64,000 nt of DNA from assembly GCF_019654975.1 (NCBI RefSeq), contig NZ_BPEW01000008.1:1-64000 (forward strand), read 5' to 3'. The translations under genes and the position numbers were made by a program. The notes below the pieces were generated by a model, which searched no databases, had not been told where the DNA came from, and was given only the letters and a program-made list of their open reading frames with translations. The DNA comes from Shewanella sp. c952. GTDB lineage: Bacteria; Pseudomonadota; Gammaproteobacteria; Enterobacterales; Shewanellaceae. Each line of letters opens with the position of its first letter. Within the stretch, counting starts at the first letter, position 1. Positions 53,313 to 62,354 of the stretch are shown here, one piece after another.

Positions 53313-54728
53313 ATGAAAAACATGTCAAAACATGTGAAGCTAAATCTACTGGCCGCCACCATCGCTGGCGTGTTCAGCGCCAATGCCATGTCTGCAACTG
53401 ATCCTGAAGTGTTAGCCGCTGCGATTGCCAAGCAAGAAGCTGAGTTGGTGGCCTTGAAGGGGCAACTTAAGGAGTTGGCTAAACAACAGCAACAGCAAAA
53501 TGTTCAGGCTGAAAAGCAGAAACAACAGCAGTTAGAGCAGCAAGCTGCAATTGAAACGGTTCAAGCTGAATCAAGCAAGCTAAGTAAATTCTCTTTTAAG
53601 TCTTACGGTAGTGTCATCTATACCAATGATGAGTACTACGACAATGTCCAAGACACTACGCCTGAACGTCGTGGGCGCTTCGATTTAGAGCGCATTGTGA
53701 CTGAGTTTGGCTATCAGTTTAACGATGAGTGGGACATGGAAGTTGAAATTGAATATGAGCATGGCGGTACTGGTTCATCTTTAGAGTACGACGGCTTTGA
53801 TGAATTTGGCGAGTTTGAAGCTGAAGTCGAAGCTGGCGGTGAAGTTATGATAGAGAAAGCGCAAATTCGTTATCGCCCAAGCGATGCCTTTGGCGTTAAG
53901 TTCGGTAATATCCACCTACCTGTTGGTTTGAGTAGCACCCTGCACAAGCCTAATCAATATCTTACTGTTCAGCGTCACAAAAGTGAGGCTGCAATGCTTC
54001 CAGCTGTCTGGAATGAAAACGGTATTGGTGTTTTTGGTGAAATAGCTAACTTCCATTATCAAGCGCAGGTTGTCAGCGGTTTAAATTCTGAATACTTCCG
54101 CACTTACGATTGGGTTGCTTCTGGTCACCAAAAACGCTTTGAGCATGTTAATGGTGATGATCTGGCATACGTCGTACGTTTAGATTACGGCAATTTTAAA
54201 AGCGGTTCGGCTGTCGGTGTTTCGTATTACTACGGTAATACCAGTGGTAACCGTCATAAAACTAACAAGATGAGTGCCGATGGTACCGTGGGTATTTTAT
54301 CGGTTGCTGGCGCCTACGTTGAAGGTCCGTGGATCCTTCGCGGTCAATACCTTAACGGGACCTTGAGCGACTCTGATGCCATTACTCAAGCGAACAAAAC
54401 AACCCCAGGTTTAAAGCCGGGCAACTTTGCTCAGCTAGGCAGCGAATCTGAAGCTTTCTTTGTAGAAGCGGGCGTTGACTTAAGCCACTTCACCTCTATT
54501 CCGGTCACTATTTTTGCCAATATCGATTATTCAAATCCGCTTAAAGAGGTTGAATCGGGCATCGCCACGAAGCGATACGAAAATACCTGGATTAGTGGTG
54601 GTATCAACTATTTCCCAATTCCAGAGATTGTCATCAAGGCTGAAGCGGGTGTGCAGCAAGTTGCTGTGTCTTCAATCCCTGATACTAACTTTTTTGCGCT
54701 GGGCGTGGGCTACCAGTTCTCGCTATAA
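53313..54728 (+). CDS. Outer membrane porin with N-terminal coiled coil
   Basis: A 471-residue protein with a signal peptide (about 1-28, ending NAMSA), a glutamine-rich coiled coil (about 30-90) that probably trimerises or contacts peptidoglycan, and a barrel domain of alternating strands ending in GYQFSL. It resembles OprO/P-type trimeric porins in layout. ATG 53313 follows GAGAG. A Fur-like site upstream and the imelysin gene downstream suggest an iron-linked channel; the solute is unknown. Confidence 0.75.
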   Translation: MKNMSKHVKLNLLAATIAGVFSANAMSATDPEVLAAAIAKQEAELVALKGQLKELAKQQQQQNVQAEKQKQQQLEQQAAIETVQAESSKLSKFSFKSYGSVIYTNDEYYDNVQDTTPERRGRFDLERIVTEFGYQFNDEWDMEVEIEYEHGGTGSSLEYDGFDEFGEFEAEVEAGGEVMIEKAQIRYRPSDAFGVKFGNIHLPVGLSSTLHKPNQYLTVQRHKSEAAMLPAVWNENGIGVFGEIANFHYQAQVVSGLNSEYFRTYDWVASGHQKRFEHVNGDDLAYVVRLDYGNFKSGSAVGVSYYYGNTSGNRHKTNKMSADGTVGILSVAGAYVEGPWILRGQYLNGTLSDSDAITQANKTTPGLKPGNFAQLGSESEAFFVEAGVDLSHFTSIPVTIFANIDYSNPLKEVESGIATKRYENTWISGGINYFPIPEIVIKAEAGVQQVAVSSIPDTNFFALGVGYQFSL

Positions 54729-54787
54729 ACAATCAAATACAAGTTAGCTTAATTAATTTACCTAAGTTATAAAAAATGGAGTTTTTA

Positions 54788-55936
54788 ATGAAACAATTTA
54801 CTCATTCAGCGGTTGCTATCGCGTTAATTTCTGCACTTGCTGCATGTGGTGGTTCTGGTTCTGACAGTACACCAACAACTGAACCTGATGACTCTTTCTC
54901 GTTCGATGCCACTGAGATGGTGACCAACCTTACAGAGGACGTCATCGTTGCCGGTTACAATGACTTAGCGGGTGAAGGTGAAGCGTTGTTACTCGCAACG
55001 CAAACATTGGTTGCAACCCCTACCCAAGCGAATTTAGAAGCAGCACAAGATGCATGGAAAGCGGCGCGTCAGCCTTGGGAACAGGGCGAATCACACATCT
55101 TCGGTCCAGTAGATTCAATGGGTATTGATCCGCATTTGGATAGCTGGCCTTTGAACACCATTGATTTAACAACGGTACTATCTACAACGACAGGCTTTGA
55201 TGCGGAAACCATCAAAGGTTGGAATGATGACGTGCAAGGTTTCCATACTATGGAATACCTACTATTTGGTGACGGTGTCGCAGATAACACTAAAGCCATT
55301 GCAGAGCTAACGGCTAATGAACGTGACTATTTAATGGGTCTTGCTGAAGTGTTCCGTGATTACACTAAAGACCTCGATGATGCATGGGTTGTTAGCCATG
55401 ATGCTAGCAGTGGCAAAGCTTATGGTGAGTTACTTAAAAAACCAGGTAGTGACGGTAATACATTCTACAGCTCAAACGTTGGTGTTGTTGAAGAGTTAAT
55501 TAATGGCATGATCGGTATTGTGGATGAAGTGGGTAACGGTAAGATTGCCGATCCATTTGGTGACACTGTCGCTAAGGCTGATACCTCAAAAGTTGAGTCG
55601 CAATATTCTTGGAACTCGCTAACTGACTTTAGCAATAACATTATTGGCGTACGTAATGTCTACCAAGGTGAGCTAACAGGTGCTGCAGACAAGCAAGGTA
55701 TTATTGATTTTGTTGCCGCAGCTGATAAAGACTTAGCCACGCGTGTCGGCACTGAAATTGATAATGCTATTTTGACTATTCAAGCAATTGAAGGCTCAAA
55801 TGACATGCCATTCCGTCAAGCTATCTCTGATACTGAAGGTCGCACACGCATCCAAACAGCAGTTGATGCATTATCAAAACTGCAAACAAGTCTTGAGTCA
55901 GATGTACTTCCACTACTAAAGACGTGGAAAGTGTAA
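54788..55936 (+). CDS. Imelysin-like (EfeO/IrpA-type) lipoprotein
   Basis: A 382-residue lipoprotein: signal peptide with lipobox LAAC (C20), then an imelysin domain with the metal-site motif GFHTME (G151, H153, E156). Imelysins are iron-regulated periplasmic or surface proteins thought to bind iron; no protease activity should be assumed. TGGAG before the ATG at 54788 sets the start. It follows the porin by 59 bases and is ended by a strong hairpin before the di-haem gene. Confidence 0.85.
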   Translation: MKQFTHSAVAIALISALAACGGSGSDSTPTTEPDDSFSFDATEMVTNLTEDVIVAGYNDLAGEGEALLLATQTLVATPTQANLEAAQDAWKAARQPWEQGESHIFGPVDSMGIDPHLDSWPLNTIDLTTVLSTTTGFDAETIKGWNDDVQGFHTMEYLLFGDGVADNTKAIAELTANERDYLMGLAEVFRDYTKDLDDAWVVSHDASSGKAYGELLKKPGSDGNTFYSSNVGVVEELINGMIGIVDEVGNGKIADPFGDTVAKADTSKVESQYSWNSLTDFSNNIIGVRNVYQGELTGAADKQGIIDFVAAADKDLATRVGTEIDNAILTIQAIEGSNDMPFRQAISDTEGRTRIQTAVDALSKLQTSLESDVLPLLKTWKV

Positions 55937-55951
55937 ATAAGTGACTTTTTA

Positions 55952-55984
55952 AAAGGCATAGGGTTAATCCCTATGCCTTTTTCA
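55952..55984 (+). terminator. Terminator between imelysin and di-haem genes
   Basis: AAAGGCATAGGG (55952-55963) pairs with CCCTATGCCTTT (55969-55980) around TTAAT, then TTTTT. It lies 83 bases before the next gene, so that gene needs read-through or its own promoter. Confidence 0.88.
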
Positions 55985-56066
55985 TGTTAATCACCGGTGC
56001 TTTAGTCTTTAACTGCTAGCTAGCCTAAAAAACTAAACCGACGGTAAAACGTGTGTGGTAAAGCCA

Positions 56067-57710
56067 ATGCGCAATAAAAATTATAAATTCAGTGTCAATT
56101 TTACCAAGCTTAATGCTTTAGCTTTCGCTGGCATATTGAGCTTGTCGGCATGTGGTGGTAGCGGTGATGATGAGACGACACCAACGCCAGAAGAGAAAGT
56201 CTACCCTAGCTATACCGATATCACAGCCAGTGGCGGTGATACTACAACTTATGATGCCTCTGAATCCGGTCATGGTTTTTCAACACCTGCACCGAATTTA
56301 ACTGCTGATGAACTAGCGTTACATTTGGATGGTGATCTTGGCTTTGAAACCGCTTTTACAACCGCGCCGAATCCAGCGCATCCAGATTTAGATGGTCTTG
56401 GTCCAGTATTTAATAATGCCGACTGTAACTCTTGTCATCAACGTGATGGTCGTAATTCAACGCCGCAAGTTGCTGCGGGTGAAACCAGAGTTAAGCTGGG
56501 CTCTGAAGCTGGTATTTTTCTTAGGATAAGTAAAGCACCTGATGAGCCATGTGTTACAGGTACTGCGGCAAATAACTATTGTGCACCCATTGCAGTACCA
56601 GATTTTGGCGGTCAGTTATTTCATCGTGGCGTGTTAAAAGCGCGCTCTGATTGGCAGCAAAACATGTTTATTGGTCAGGCAGATGTTTATCTGTCTTATG
56701 AGACAAAAACGGTTACCTATACTGATGGCACGAGTGTGACGCTAAAGAAACCGCTATTTGATGTAGAGAACCCTTATGACGCACCGGGTGAAACCAAATC
56801 AAGCTCTAATGTGACCTCTAATCTGCTTCAAGACGATGTGCTCATGGGCTGGCGTAATGGTATGCCTGTGTTTGGTTTAGGTCTTTTAGAAGCTATTCCT
56901 GAAGTTGATATTGTGGCAAATGTTGATGCTGAAGACAGTAATAATGATGACATTTCTGGGCGTGCTAACTACGTATTTGATGCTGTAAAAGCGCAAAACG
57001 GGGACAGTAATCCGTTATCGCTAGGTCGCTTTGGCTGGAAAGCCAACACACCAAGCGTCAGAGTGCAGTCATTAGGTGCATTGCGGGGGGATATAGGTAT
57101 CACTAACCCGTTATTTCCCGATGAAAGCATTAAAGGTACCGCACTGCATGATGATTACTTGGTGCGCACCGGCTTTACCGATACAGGTGAGGGGATTGAT
57201 GGTGAACCTGAAGCGAGTGCTGAATTTAGTGACTCTGTCGTGTTTTACGCTGAAACATTAGCTGTACCAGCAAGACGCAATGTTACTGACCCAGATGTTC
57301 GAGAAGGTGCGCGTCTGTTTGAACAACTTAACTGCAGTGGTTGTCATACGCCTAGCTTTGTCACTAAAGCTTCGGGGGACATTGGTGGCACAGAGATGAT
57401 TGCGGGGCACAAGAGCCAGACTATCTATCCTTTTACTGACATGCTGTTACATGACATGGGTGACGAGTTGGCGGATGGTCGTCCTGACTTTCTTGCCGAC
57501 GGCAATGAGTGGCGAACCCGTCCACTGTGGGGAATAGGCCTGACTCAAACTGTTAATCCTCAAGCTGGTTTCTTACATGATGGTCGTGCAGCAACACTTG
57601 AAGAAGCCATTTTGTGGCATGGCGGAGAAGCGCAAAAAAGCACCGATGACTTTATGGCGCTAACGGCTGCGGAGCGAACTCAAGTTATTGATTTTCTAAT
57701 GTCTCTATAA
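56067..57710 (+). CDS. Di-haem oxidoreductase-like lipoprotein (DUF1111)
   Basis: A 547-residue lipoprotein (lipobox LSAC, C29) with two c-type haem sites, CNSCH at 120-124 and CSGCH at 423-427. The DUF1111 family, often called thiol oxidoreductase, is related to di-haem peroxidases and commonly adjoins imelysin genes. It would act in the periplasm, perhaps changing the oxidation state of iron handled by the imelysin protein; that is inference. ATG 56067 is used; a GTG at 56055 is possible. Confidence 0.82.
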   Translation: MRNKNYKFSVNFTKLNALAFAGILSLSACGGSGDDETTPTPEEKVYPSYTDITASGGDTTTYDASESGHGFSTPAPNLTADELALHLDGDLGFETAFTTAPNPAHPDLDGLGPVFNNADCNSCHQRDGRNSTPQVAAGETRVKLGSEAGIFLRISKAPDEPCVTGTAANNYCAPIAVPDFGGQLFHRGVLKARSDWQQNMFIGQADVYLSYETKTVTYTDGTSVTLKKPLFDVENPYDAPGETKSSSNVTSNLLQDDVLMGWRNGMPVFGLGLLEAIPEVDIVANVDAEDSNNDDISGRANYVFDAVKAQNGDSNPLSLGRFGWKANTPSVRVQSLGALRGDIGITNPLFPDESIKGTALHDDYLVRTGFTDTGEGIDGEPEASAEFSDSVVFYAETLAVPARRNVTDPDVREGARLFEQLNCSGCHTPSFVTKASGDIGGTEMIAGHKSQTIYPFTDMLLHDMGDELADGRPDFLADGNEWRTRPLWGIGLTQTVNPQAGFLHDGRAATLEEAILWHGGEAQKSTDDFMALTAAERTQVIDFLMSL

Positions 57711-57731
57711 AATATAAGTATTAAGTCGCTT

Positions 57732-57763
57732 AGGGAATACGAAATTTGTGTATTCCCTTTTTT
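57732..57763 (+). terminator. Terminator after the di-haem gene
   Basis: AGGGAATAC (57732-57740) pairs with GTATTCCCT (57750-57758) around nine bases, followed by TTTTTT. Confidence 0.85.
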
Positions 57764-57889
57764 GATTTTGTGAGGTAGGTAAAGTTAAAGCGGCTTCTCG
57801 AACTGAAGCTCGTGATCTGATTCAATTAAAAATACTCGATTTTCACCTATGATTAACCCAATTAAATTTTACCTATAGGGGAGCATCTG

Positions 57890-58417
57890 GTGAGCAATAT
57901 TCTTATCGTTTATTCAAGCGTACATGGCCAGACCCGCAAAATTTGTGCTTATCTTGAAAATAAGCTGGTAGCCTTAGGCAATAAAGTTAAAGCCGTTAGT
58001 ATCGATGAAACCGTTGATTTGGCCGCGTTTGACAAAATCATTATCGGTGCAAGCATTCGTCATGGTAAGCATAACCCCGCTGTTTATGACTTTATTGAAG
58101 CCAATCAAACACTGTTAGAGCAGAAGCCTAGTAGCTTTTTCTCGGTCAGTTTGGTTGCAAGAAAGCCATTGAAAAATACAGCAGAAACGAATCCTTACAT
58201 GCAGGCCTTCATTGAAAAGTCTCCATGGCTTCCAGCACAAGTAGAAGTGTTTGGTGGTAACCTCAATTACCCAAGCTATGGTGTTGTTGATCGAAGCATT
58301 ATTCGCTTTATTATGTGGATGACTAAAGGGCCAACTGAAGCTGATACTAATATCGAATATACCAATTGGCAAAAAGTAGAGGCTTATGCTGATAATGTCG
58401 ACCAGCTGACGGTCTAA
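57890..58417 (+). CDS. hemG: Quinone-dependent protoporphyrinogen oxidase
   Basis: A 175-residue flavodoxin-like enzyme that oxidises protoporphyrinogen IX in haem synthesis and passes electrons to quinones. The FMN loop YSSVHGQTRKI, then IGASIRHGKHN and SLVARKP match E. coli HemG closely. The start is GTG at 57890 with AGGGGAG before it. A membrane protein gene follows 41 bases later. Confidence 0.92.
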   Translation: MSNILIVYSSVHGQTRKICAYLENKLVALGNKVKAVSIDETVDLAAFDKIIIGASIRHGKHNPAVYDFIEANQTLLEQKPSSFFSVSLVARKPLKNTAETNPYMQAFIEKSPWLPAQVEVFGGNLNYPSYGVVDRSIIRFIMWMTKGPTEADTNIEYTNWQKVEAYADNVDQLTV

Positions 58418-58458
58418 TTTGTTGTTTTGAGGCGTTAAGTTACCAATTTGAGGTGAGA

Positions 58459-58989
58459 ATGGCTAAATCAAGATTACAGAAAGTTCTGAACGTTTTCGTT
58501 GCGCGTCAGCACATCATGATTATTATTAGCGTTGCTTACCTCATCTTGACCAGTGGTTGGATCTTGATGGGGCGGAGTTTAAGAAATAATGCCAGCTTTT
58601 GGGATCTCAGTCATGTTTACCTTGGTTTATTCGCTGCCTTCCTCGCCGTTTCATTTTTAATAACCACATGCTTAAAAGGAAAGTGGCGTCAGTACTTTCC
58701 TTGGCTAATAGCAGATTTTTCACAACTAAAAAGTGACTTGCAGGGGCTGGTAAAAGGTAAGTTACCTATTGCGGGCGGTAGAGGCCTTTTTAGTATTGTC
58801 GAAGGCTTAGGGCTGCTAATATTCTTAGCTGTGGGGCTTACTGGGGCGCTGTGGTTTGTAACCCAAGGCTCTAGCGACGCACTTATGTGGCGTAGTTACC
58901 ACATCTATTGTGCCAAAGGCTTTATTGGCTTTATCGTCGTGCATGTTATCTTTGCTTGTTTACATTTGCTCGATTTTATCCGGAATTAA
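58459..58989 (+). CDS. Four-helix membrane protein, possible b-type cytochrome
   Basis: A 176-residue protein with four membrane helices (about 18-37, 48-71, 112-136, 150-172) and histidines at H18, H52, H148, H162 and H169 that could bind haem b, as in cytochrome b561-like proteins. The ATG at 58459 follows TTGAGG. It is placed just after hemG and could take part in its electron transfer; the pairing is suggestive but unproved. Confidence 0.65.
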   Translation: MAKSRLQKVLNVFVARQHIMIIISVAYLILTSGWILMGRSLRNNASFWDLSHVYLGLFAAFLAVSFLITTCLKGKWRQYFPWLIADFSQLKSDLQGLVKGKLPIAGGRGLFSIVEGLGLLIFLAVGLTGALWFVTQGSSDALMWRSYHIYCAKGFIGFIVVHVIFACLHLLDFIRN

Positions 58990-59060
58990 TTGTCACTAAT
59001 ACTGAAACAAAGCTTTTATCTTTAAAGGCTTTAAACTAACTTATCCTTATGGACTCGTGA

Positions 59061-60074
59061 GTGAAGGGGAGGCGATTGCGGCCAAAGGTTATTCAGCTAA
59101 TTGACGATGCAAAACTAGGTGGTGTAAATATAGCACTAGAAAGTCTTGCGGCCTCAAAACTGAAACATGAGTTTCAATTCCAGTTAGTTCACACTCAACT
59201 TAACCTGCCTAAATTTAGTCACTATGACGCATCCGTGATAGTGATCCACGCTGCAATGAGTTGGAAAAAAATACCTGCACTTTTAGCATTGAAAGTCGCC
59301 AATTGGTCGACGCCTATCTTGTATCAAGAACATCATTATAGCCGTGAATTTGTTGGCCATTGTGTGGACAATGCTACCCGTTTTAAATGGATGCTCAAAC
59401 TTGGTTATGCCGTGGTCGATAAGGTGCTTAGTGTTTCTAATCAACAGGCTGATTGGTTGGTGAGCTTTTGCCAGCTGCCTGAAAGTAAAATAGCTCGAGT
59501 TGGGCAGGCTAAAGAGTTAGCTTTGTTTAAGGCTGTCGCTAAGAGAGAACGTCATAGTCCGCTGCGGTTGGCCGCTTATGGACGGCTGACTAAGCAAAAA
59601 GGTTTTGATTTGTTAATCAAAGCGATTGCTCATTTCCCTGATACCGAAGTCACCTTAACTATTGCGGGTGATGGTGAAGATAAAGAGGCACTACAACAGT
59701 TGGTTGAGTGCCAGTCGCAAGTCCGATTTATTGGTGAAATAGAGGATGTAGCCAGTTTTCTGAGCACTGTTGATGTGGTGGTGATCCCTTCTCGCTGGGA
59801 ACCTTTTGGGCTCACTTGTATGGAGTCCGTTGCTGCTGGCAAACATGTTATTTTGCCCGCAATTGATGGCTTAGCCGATCAATTACCTGATTCTGAAGAG
59901 TGCATAGGCTTTGAGGTTATTACCTCTTTGTCTGTAATTGGGATCATCGAGGCGATAGACAATGTAAATAAGAGAACTGAAATAGGTGTTAGCGAGAGTC
60001 AACGCCATGTAACCGAGCTAGCTTGGGAAAACATGCTGGGACGGTGGCGGCAGTTATTAATCCAGTACAAATGA
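59061..60074 (+). CDS. GT4-family glycosyltransferase
   Basis: A glycosyltransferase of about 337 residues with the GT-B fold. The C-terminal nucleotide-sugar site is seen in LAAYGRLTKQKGFDLLIKA, AGDGEDKEAL and the EX7E-like PSRWEPFGLTCMESVAAGK. The start is unclear: GTG 59061 or TTG 59076, the latter with AGGGGAGG close by. No other polysaccharide genes are near, so the acceptor is unknown. Confidence 0.8.
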   Translation: MKGRRLRPKVIQLIDDAKLGGVNIALESLAASKLKHEFQFQLVHTQLNLPKFSHYDASVIVIHAAMSWKKIPALLALKVANWSTPILYQEHHYSREFVGHCVDNATRFKWMLKLGYAVVDKVLSVSNQQADWLVSFCQLPESKIARVGQAKELALFKAVAKRERHSPLRLAAYGRLTKQKGFDLLIKAIAHFPDTEVTLTIAGDGEDKEALQQLVECQSQVRFIGEIEDVASFLSTVDVVVIPSRWEPFGLTCMESVAAGKHVILPAIDGLADQLPDSEECIGFEVITSLSVIGIIEAIDNVNKRTEIGVSESQRHVTELAWENMLGRWRQLLIQYK

Positions 60075-60100
60075 AGCTATTTTAGCGGGTACAAATACAA

Positions 60101-60126
60101 AAAAGGCGCCTTTAGGCGCCTTTAAC
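60101..60126. terminator. Bidirectional terminator between GT4 and dsbA-like genes
   Basis: AAAGGCGCC (60102-60110) pairs with GGCGCCTTT (60115-60123) around TTTA. Confidence 0.8.
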
Positions 60127-60138
60127 ATAAGTAAATGG

Positions 60139-60795
60139 TTACTTATGTTCTACCGCTAGGTAGTTGATTAGGTCGATAAGCTCGCCAAGAGTACGTACAG
60201 AACTCATGTTAACGGCATACTTGTCGTTAACTACGAATGCTGGAACACTTTGTACTTTAAACTCTTGCTGCTGTGCGCGCCATAAAGCGAGTTTAGCGTT
60301 CGTTTCTTTGCTGTCAGCTGCTGCATCATATTGCGCGCTATCAACGCCAAGTTTAGCGAATACTGCTTTGATGTCGTCACGGCTTTTTAGTGGTTCAGCA
60401 TGTTTATGTCCTGAAGCACCATGATCGTGTTTCTCACCGTTGTCGCCTTGAATAACTTTAAACATCGCGTCAGTTAATGGCTTTGGATTATCCAAAGTTT
60501 GAATCACAGCAAGAGAGCGCATGACTTCAGTGTTGATTTCAGTGTTTGCAAAATCAACGTGCTTGCTATCAAAGGCCACTTGCTTATTTAGATTGGCTTT
60601 GATGTCTGGTAGGTACATCTTTTCCATATTGAAGCAGTTACCGCAGTAAAACGAGTAAAACTCAGTCAGTTTAGGCTCACTGCTTGGTGCTTTATTGCTA
60701 ACGACGGTGAAGTGTTTACCTTCAACGAATTGTGCGGCAAAGCTGCTCATTGGAGCAACAACTAAGGTAAGTGCTAAAGCGATATATTTAATCAA
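60139..60795 (-). CDS. dsbA: DsbA-like periplasmic thiol oxidase with CGNC site
   Basis: A 218-residue thioredoxin-fold protein with signal peptide (about 1-20). The active site reads C51-G-N-C54 where DsbA normally has CPHC; the cis-proline is P185 (SVPAF). The helical insert has a histidine-rich stretch (H123, H125, H130, H132) that could bind a metal. The overall plan is DsbA, but the changed dipeptide should shift its redox potential. It is monocistronic, with AGGAC before the ATG at 60795. Confidence 0.82.
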   Translation of the reverse strand: MIKYIALALTLVVAPMSSFAAQFVEGKHFTVVSNKAPSSEPKLTEFYSFYCGNCFNMEKMYLPDIKANLNKQVAFDSKHVDFANTEINTEVMRSLAVIQTLDNPKPLTDAMFKVIQGDNGEKHDHGASGHKHAEPLKSRDDIKAVFAKLGVDSAQYDAAADSKETNAKLALWRAQQQEFKVQSVPAFVVNDKYAVNMSSVRTLGELIDLINYLAVEHK

Positions 60796-61445
60796 GCTAA
60801 TGTCCTCAAAGTGACCTTTATCTTTATAGACAAGGTTGTGCAGTAACGAAAAATACAGTTATTAAGCTTCCGTTACACTAATTTATGTATACCAATCCTA
60901 CTTGAAGATGCCTTCTACGATTGGTTTTATTGGGCTTACGCTGTGTTATTTATTTTATCAAGGGAATAACCATTAGTGGCAATTAATGCCGTGATTAAAG
61001 CCCATTAAACACCCACTGCACCCTGCATGTTCAAACAGGATCTGTATACTTTTGTTAAGAATAAAACCAGATGCTTAATTATGACTTAAATTTGCCTTTC
61101 TGACATGCACTAGAGTGTGACATATATAATGCTTTAGATGAGAATCGAAATTTTTCACATTAAAGTTTGTAGTGCTTCACAATCTAGATTGAATTCGTAT
61201 AGATTTTTAATTTTTGCAGGAACTTAATGGCATTGCTGAACCATGTATTAATAGCGAGTAACGGCTATGTTTTAGATGACATCATCGTTCGTTATGAATA
61301 ATTTAAGCTTTTCATAGACATCACGACTAAGATTAACCTGATTAAGCTAACTACTTGTGTTAAATTTTAGCAAGATATTGAGTTTTTATCATTGAGTCGA
61401 AGCGCTCAGTGTTAAAACTAAAAAGTCATGTTGGGGGAAACGGAT
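60796..61445. other. 650-bp intergenic region with a MITE-like element
   Basis: Long AT-rich gap. The only structured part is the inverted-repeat element at 60887-61049; the rest shows no supported gene. The final part must hold the promoter of the exported protein gene. Confidence 0.6.
60887..61049. mobile_element. 163-bp MITE-like element with imperfect terminal inverted repeats
   Basis: The first 25 bases (60887-60911, opening GTATACCAATCCT) match the reverse complement of the last 25 (61025-61049, ending GGATCTGTATAC) at 20 of 25. A second, inner pair TGGGCTT (60931-60937) and AAGCCCA (60998-61004) nests inside. There is no coding frame. This is the plan of a non-autonomous miniature element; the related transposase is not in the window and no clear target duplication is seen. 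Confidence 0.6.
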
Positions 61446-62276
61446 TTGAATACACCATCATATATAATTATAGGTTCGATTGTTTTTGCTGGAATGGGGC
61501 TAACTGCCAAAGCAGAAGGCACTGATTGGCGAATTGCTTTTGGTGGCCATAATACGATAGTAGAGCAGGTTGACTCACATACTCTGGGCGCCCATGCAGG
61601 CTTTTTTGTTGAGCATGTTACTGAGTCCAATATTAGCTGGAAAGGTAATATTGATATTTTTATCGATGACGATAAAGATAAGCTCGATCCTGATCATATC
61701 CCTATCTGGTTTCAAACCGCTTGGTCAGTGGATGGCAATCTGTACCGCTTTTCTCCCACAATGAACCTGCAGTGGCAGGTAACTCTGGACGGTAAGCGAA
61801 ATACCGTAAGCTCGGTTGAGAAACAATCGAAACTATTCCCAGCCATTGTCGCTCGATTCGACAATCAAAAGTTTTATGCTGGACTCACGCTAGGCGGTGG
61901 TCATTATATGCTTGAGATTGATGATGATGTGCCAAGAGAGCGTGGCTATGATCGTGAAGATTTTCAAAATAAAACCGGCGCTTACACCGTTGCGGCTGAT
62001 ACAAAAATCATGCTGGGGAAATCATTTGATATCTATGCGGGCGCTCAAACATGGAATGACGGCAGTAACTGGTTGGAAAACAAATATTCAGCCGTTTTTA
62101 GCTATCACTCCGATAGTTGGATTGAGGACAGCGAGGTAAAGCTCAGTGTTGAGCACTCTGAGTATAATTTAGACCCATTTGATAATCGCGACAAAAACGA
62201 TGCTGACTATTTAGCTATTTTGCCTTGGGATCACGACACGTTAGTTCGAATATATGTCGATATGCCTTGGGGTTAA
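61446..62276 (+). CDS. Exported protein of unknown function
   Basis: A protein of about 276 residues with a signal peptide (about 1-23, ending LTAKA) and alternating beta-like strands, with an acidic stretch (FIDDDKDKLDPD) that might bind calcium. No family is recognised. The TTG at 61446 is likely the start because GGGGGA lies about nine bases before; an ATG at 61428 lacks such a site and spoils the signal peptide. A weak hairpin follows the stop. Confidence 0.6.
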   Translation: MNTPSYIIIGSIVFAGMGLTAKAEGTDWRIAFGGHNTIVEQVDSHTLGAHAGFFVEHVTESNISWKGNIDIFIDDDKDKLDPDHIPIWFQTAWSVDGNLYRFSPTMNLQWQVTLDGKRNTVSSVEKQSKLFPAIVARFDNQKFYAGLTLGGGHYMLEIDDDVPRERGYDREDFQNKTGAYTVAADTKIMLGKSFDIYAGAQTWNDGSNWLENKYSAVFSYHSDSWIEDSEVKLSVEHSEYNLDPFDNRDKNDADYLAILPWDHDTLVRIYVDMPWG

Positions 62277-62304
62277 GTGACGTTTTGAAAAAAGAATACT
62301 AAGA

Positions 62305-62325
62305 GCCGCCAAAGGCGGCCTTTAA
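62305..62325 (+). terminator. Hairpin after the exported protein gene
   Basis: GCCGCC (62305-62310) pairs with GGCGGC (62314-62319) around AAA; the T tail is short, so it is a weak terminator. Confidence 0.45.
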
Positions 62326-62354
62326 AGTGATATCACTGTCCTTGTGTGAGCGCT

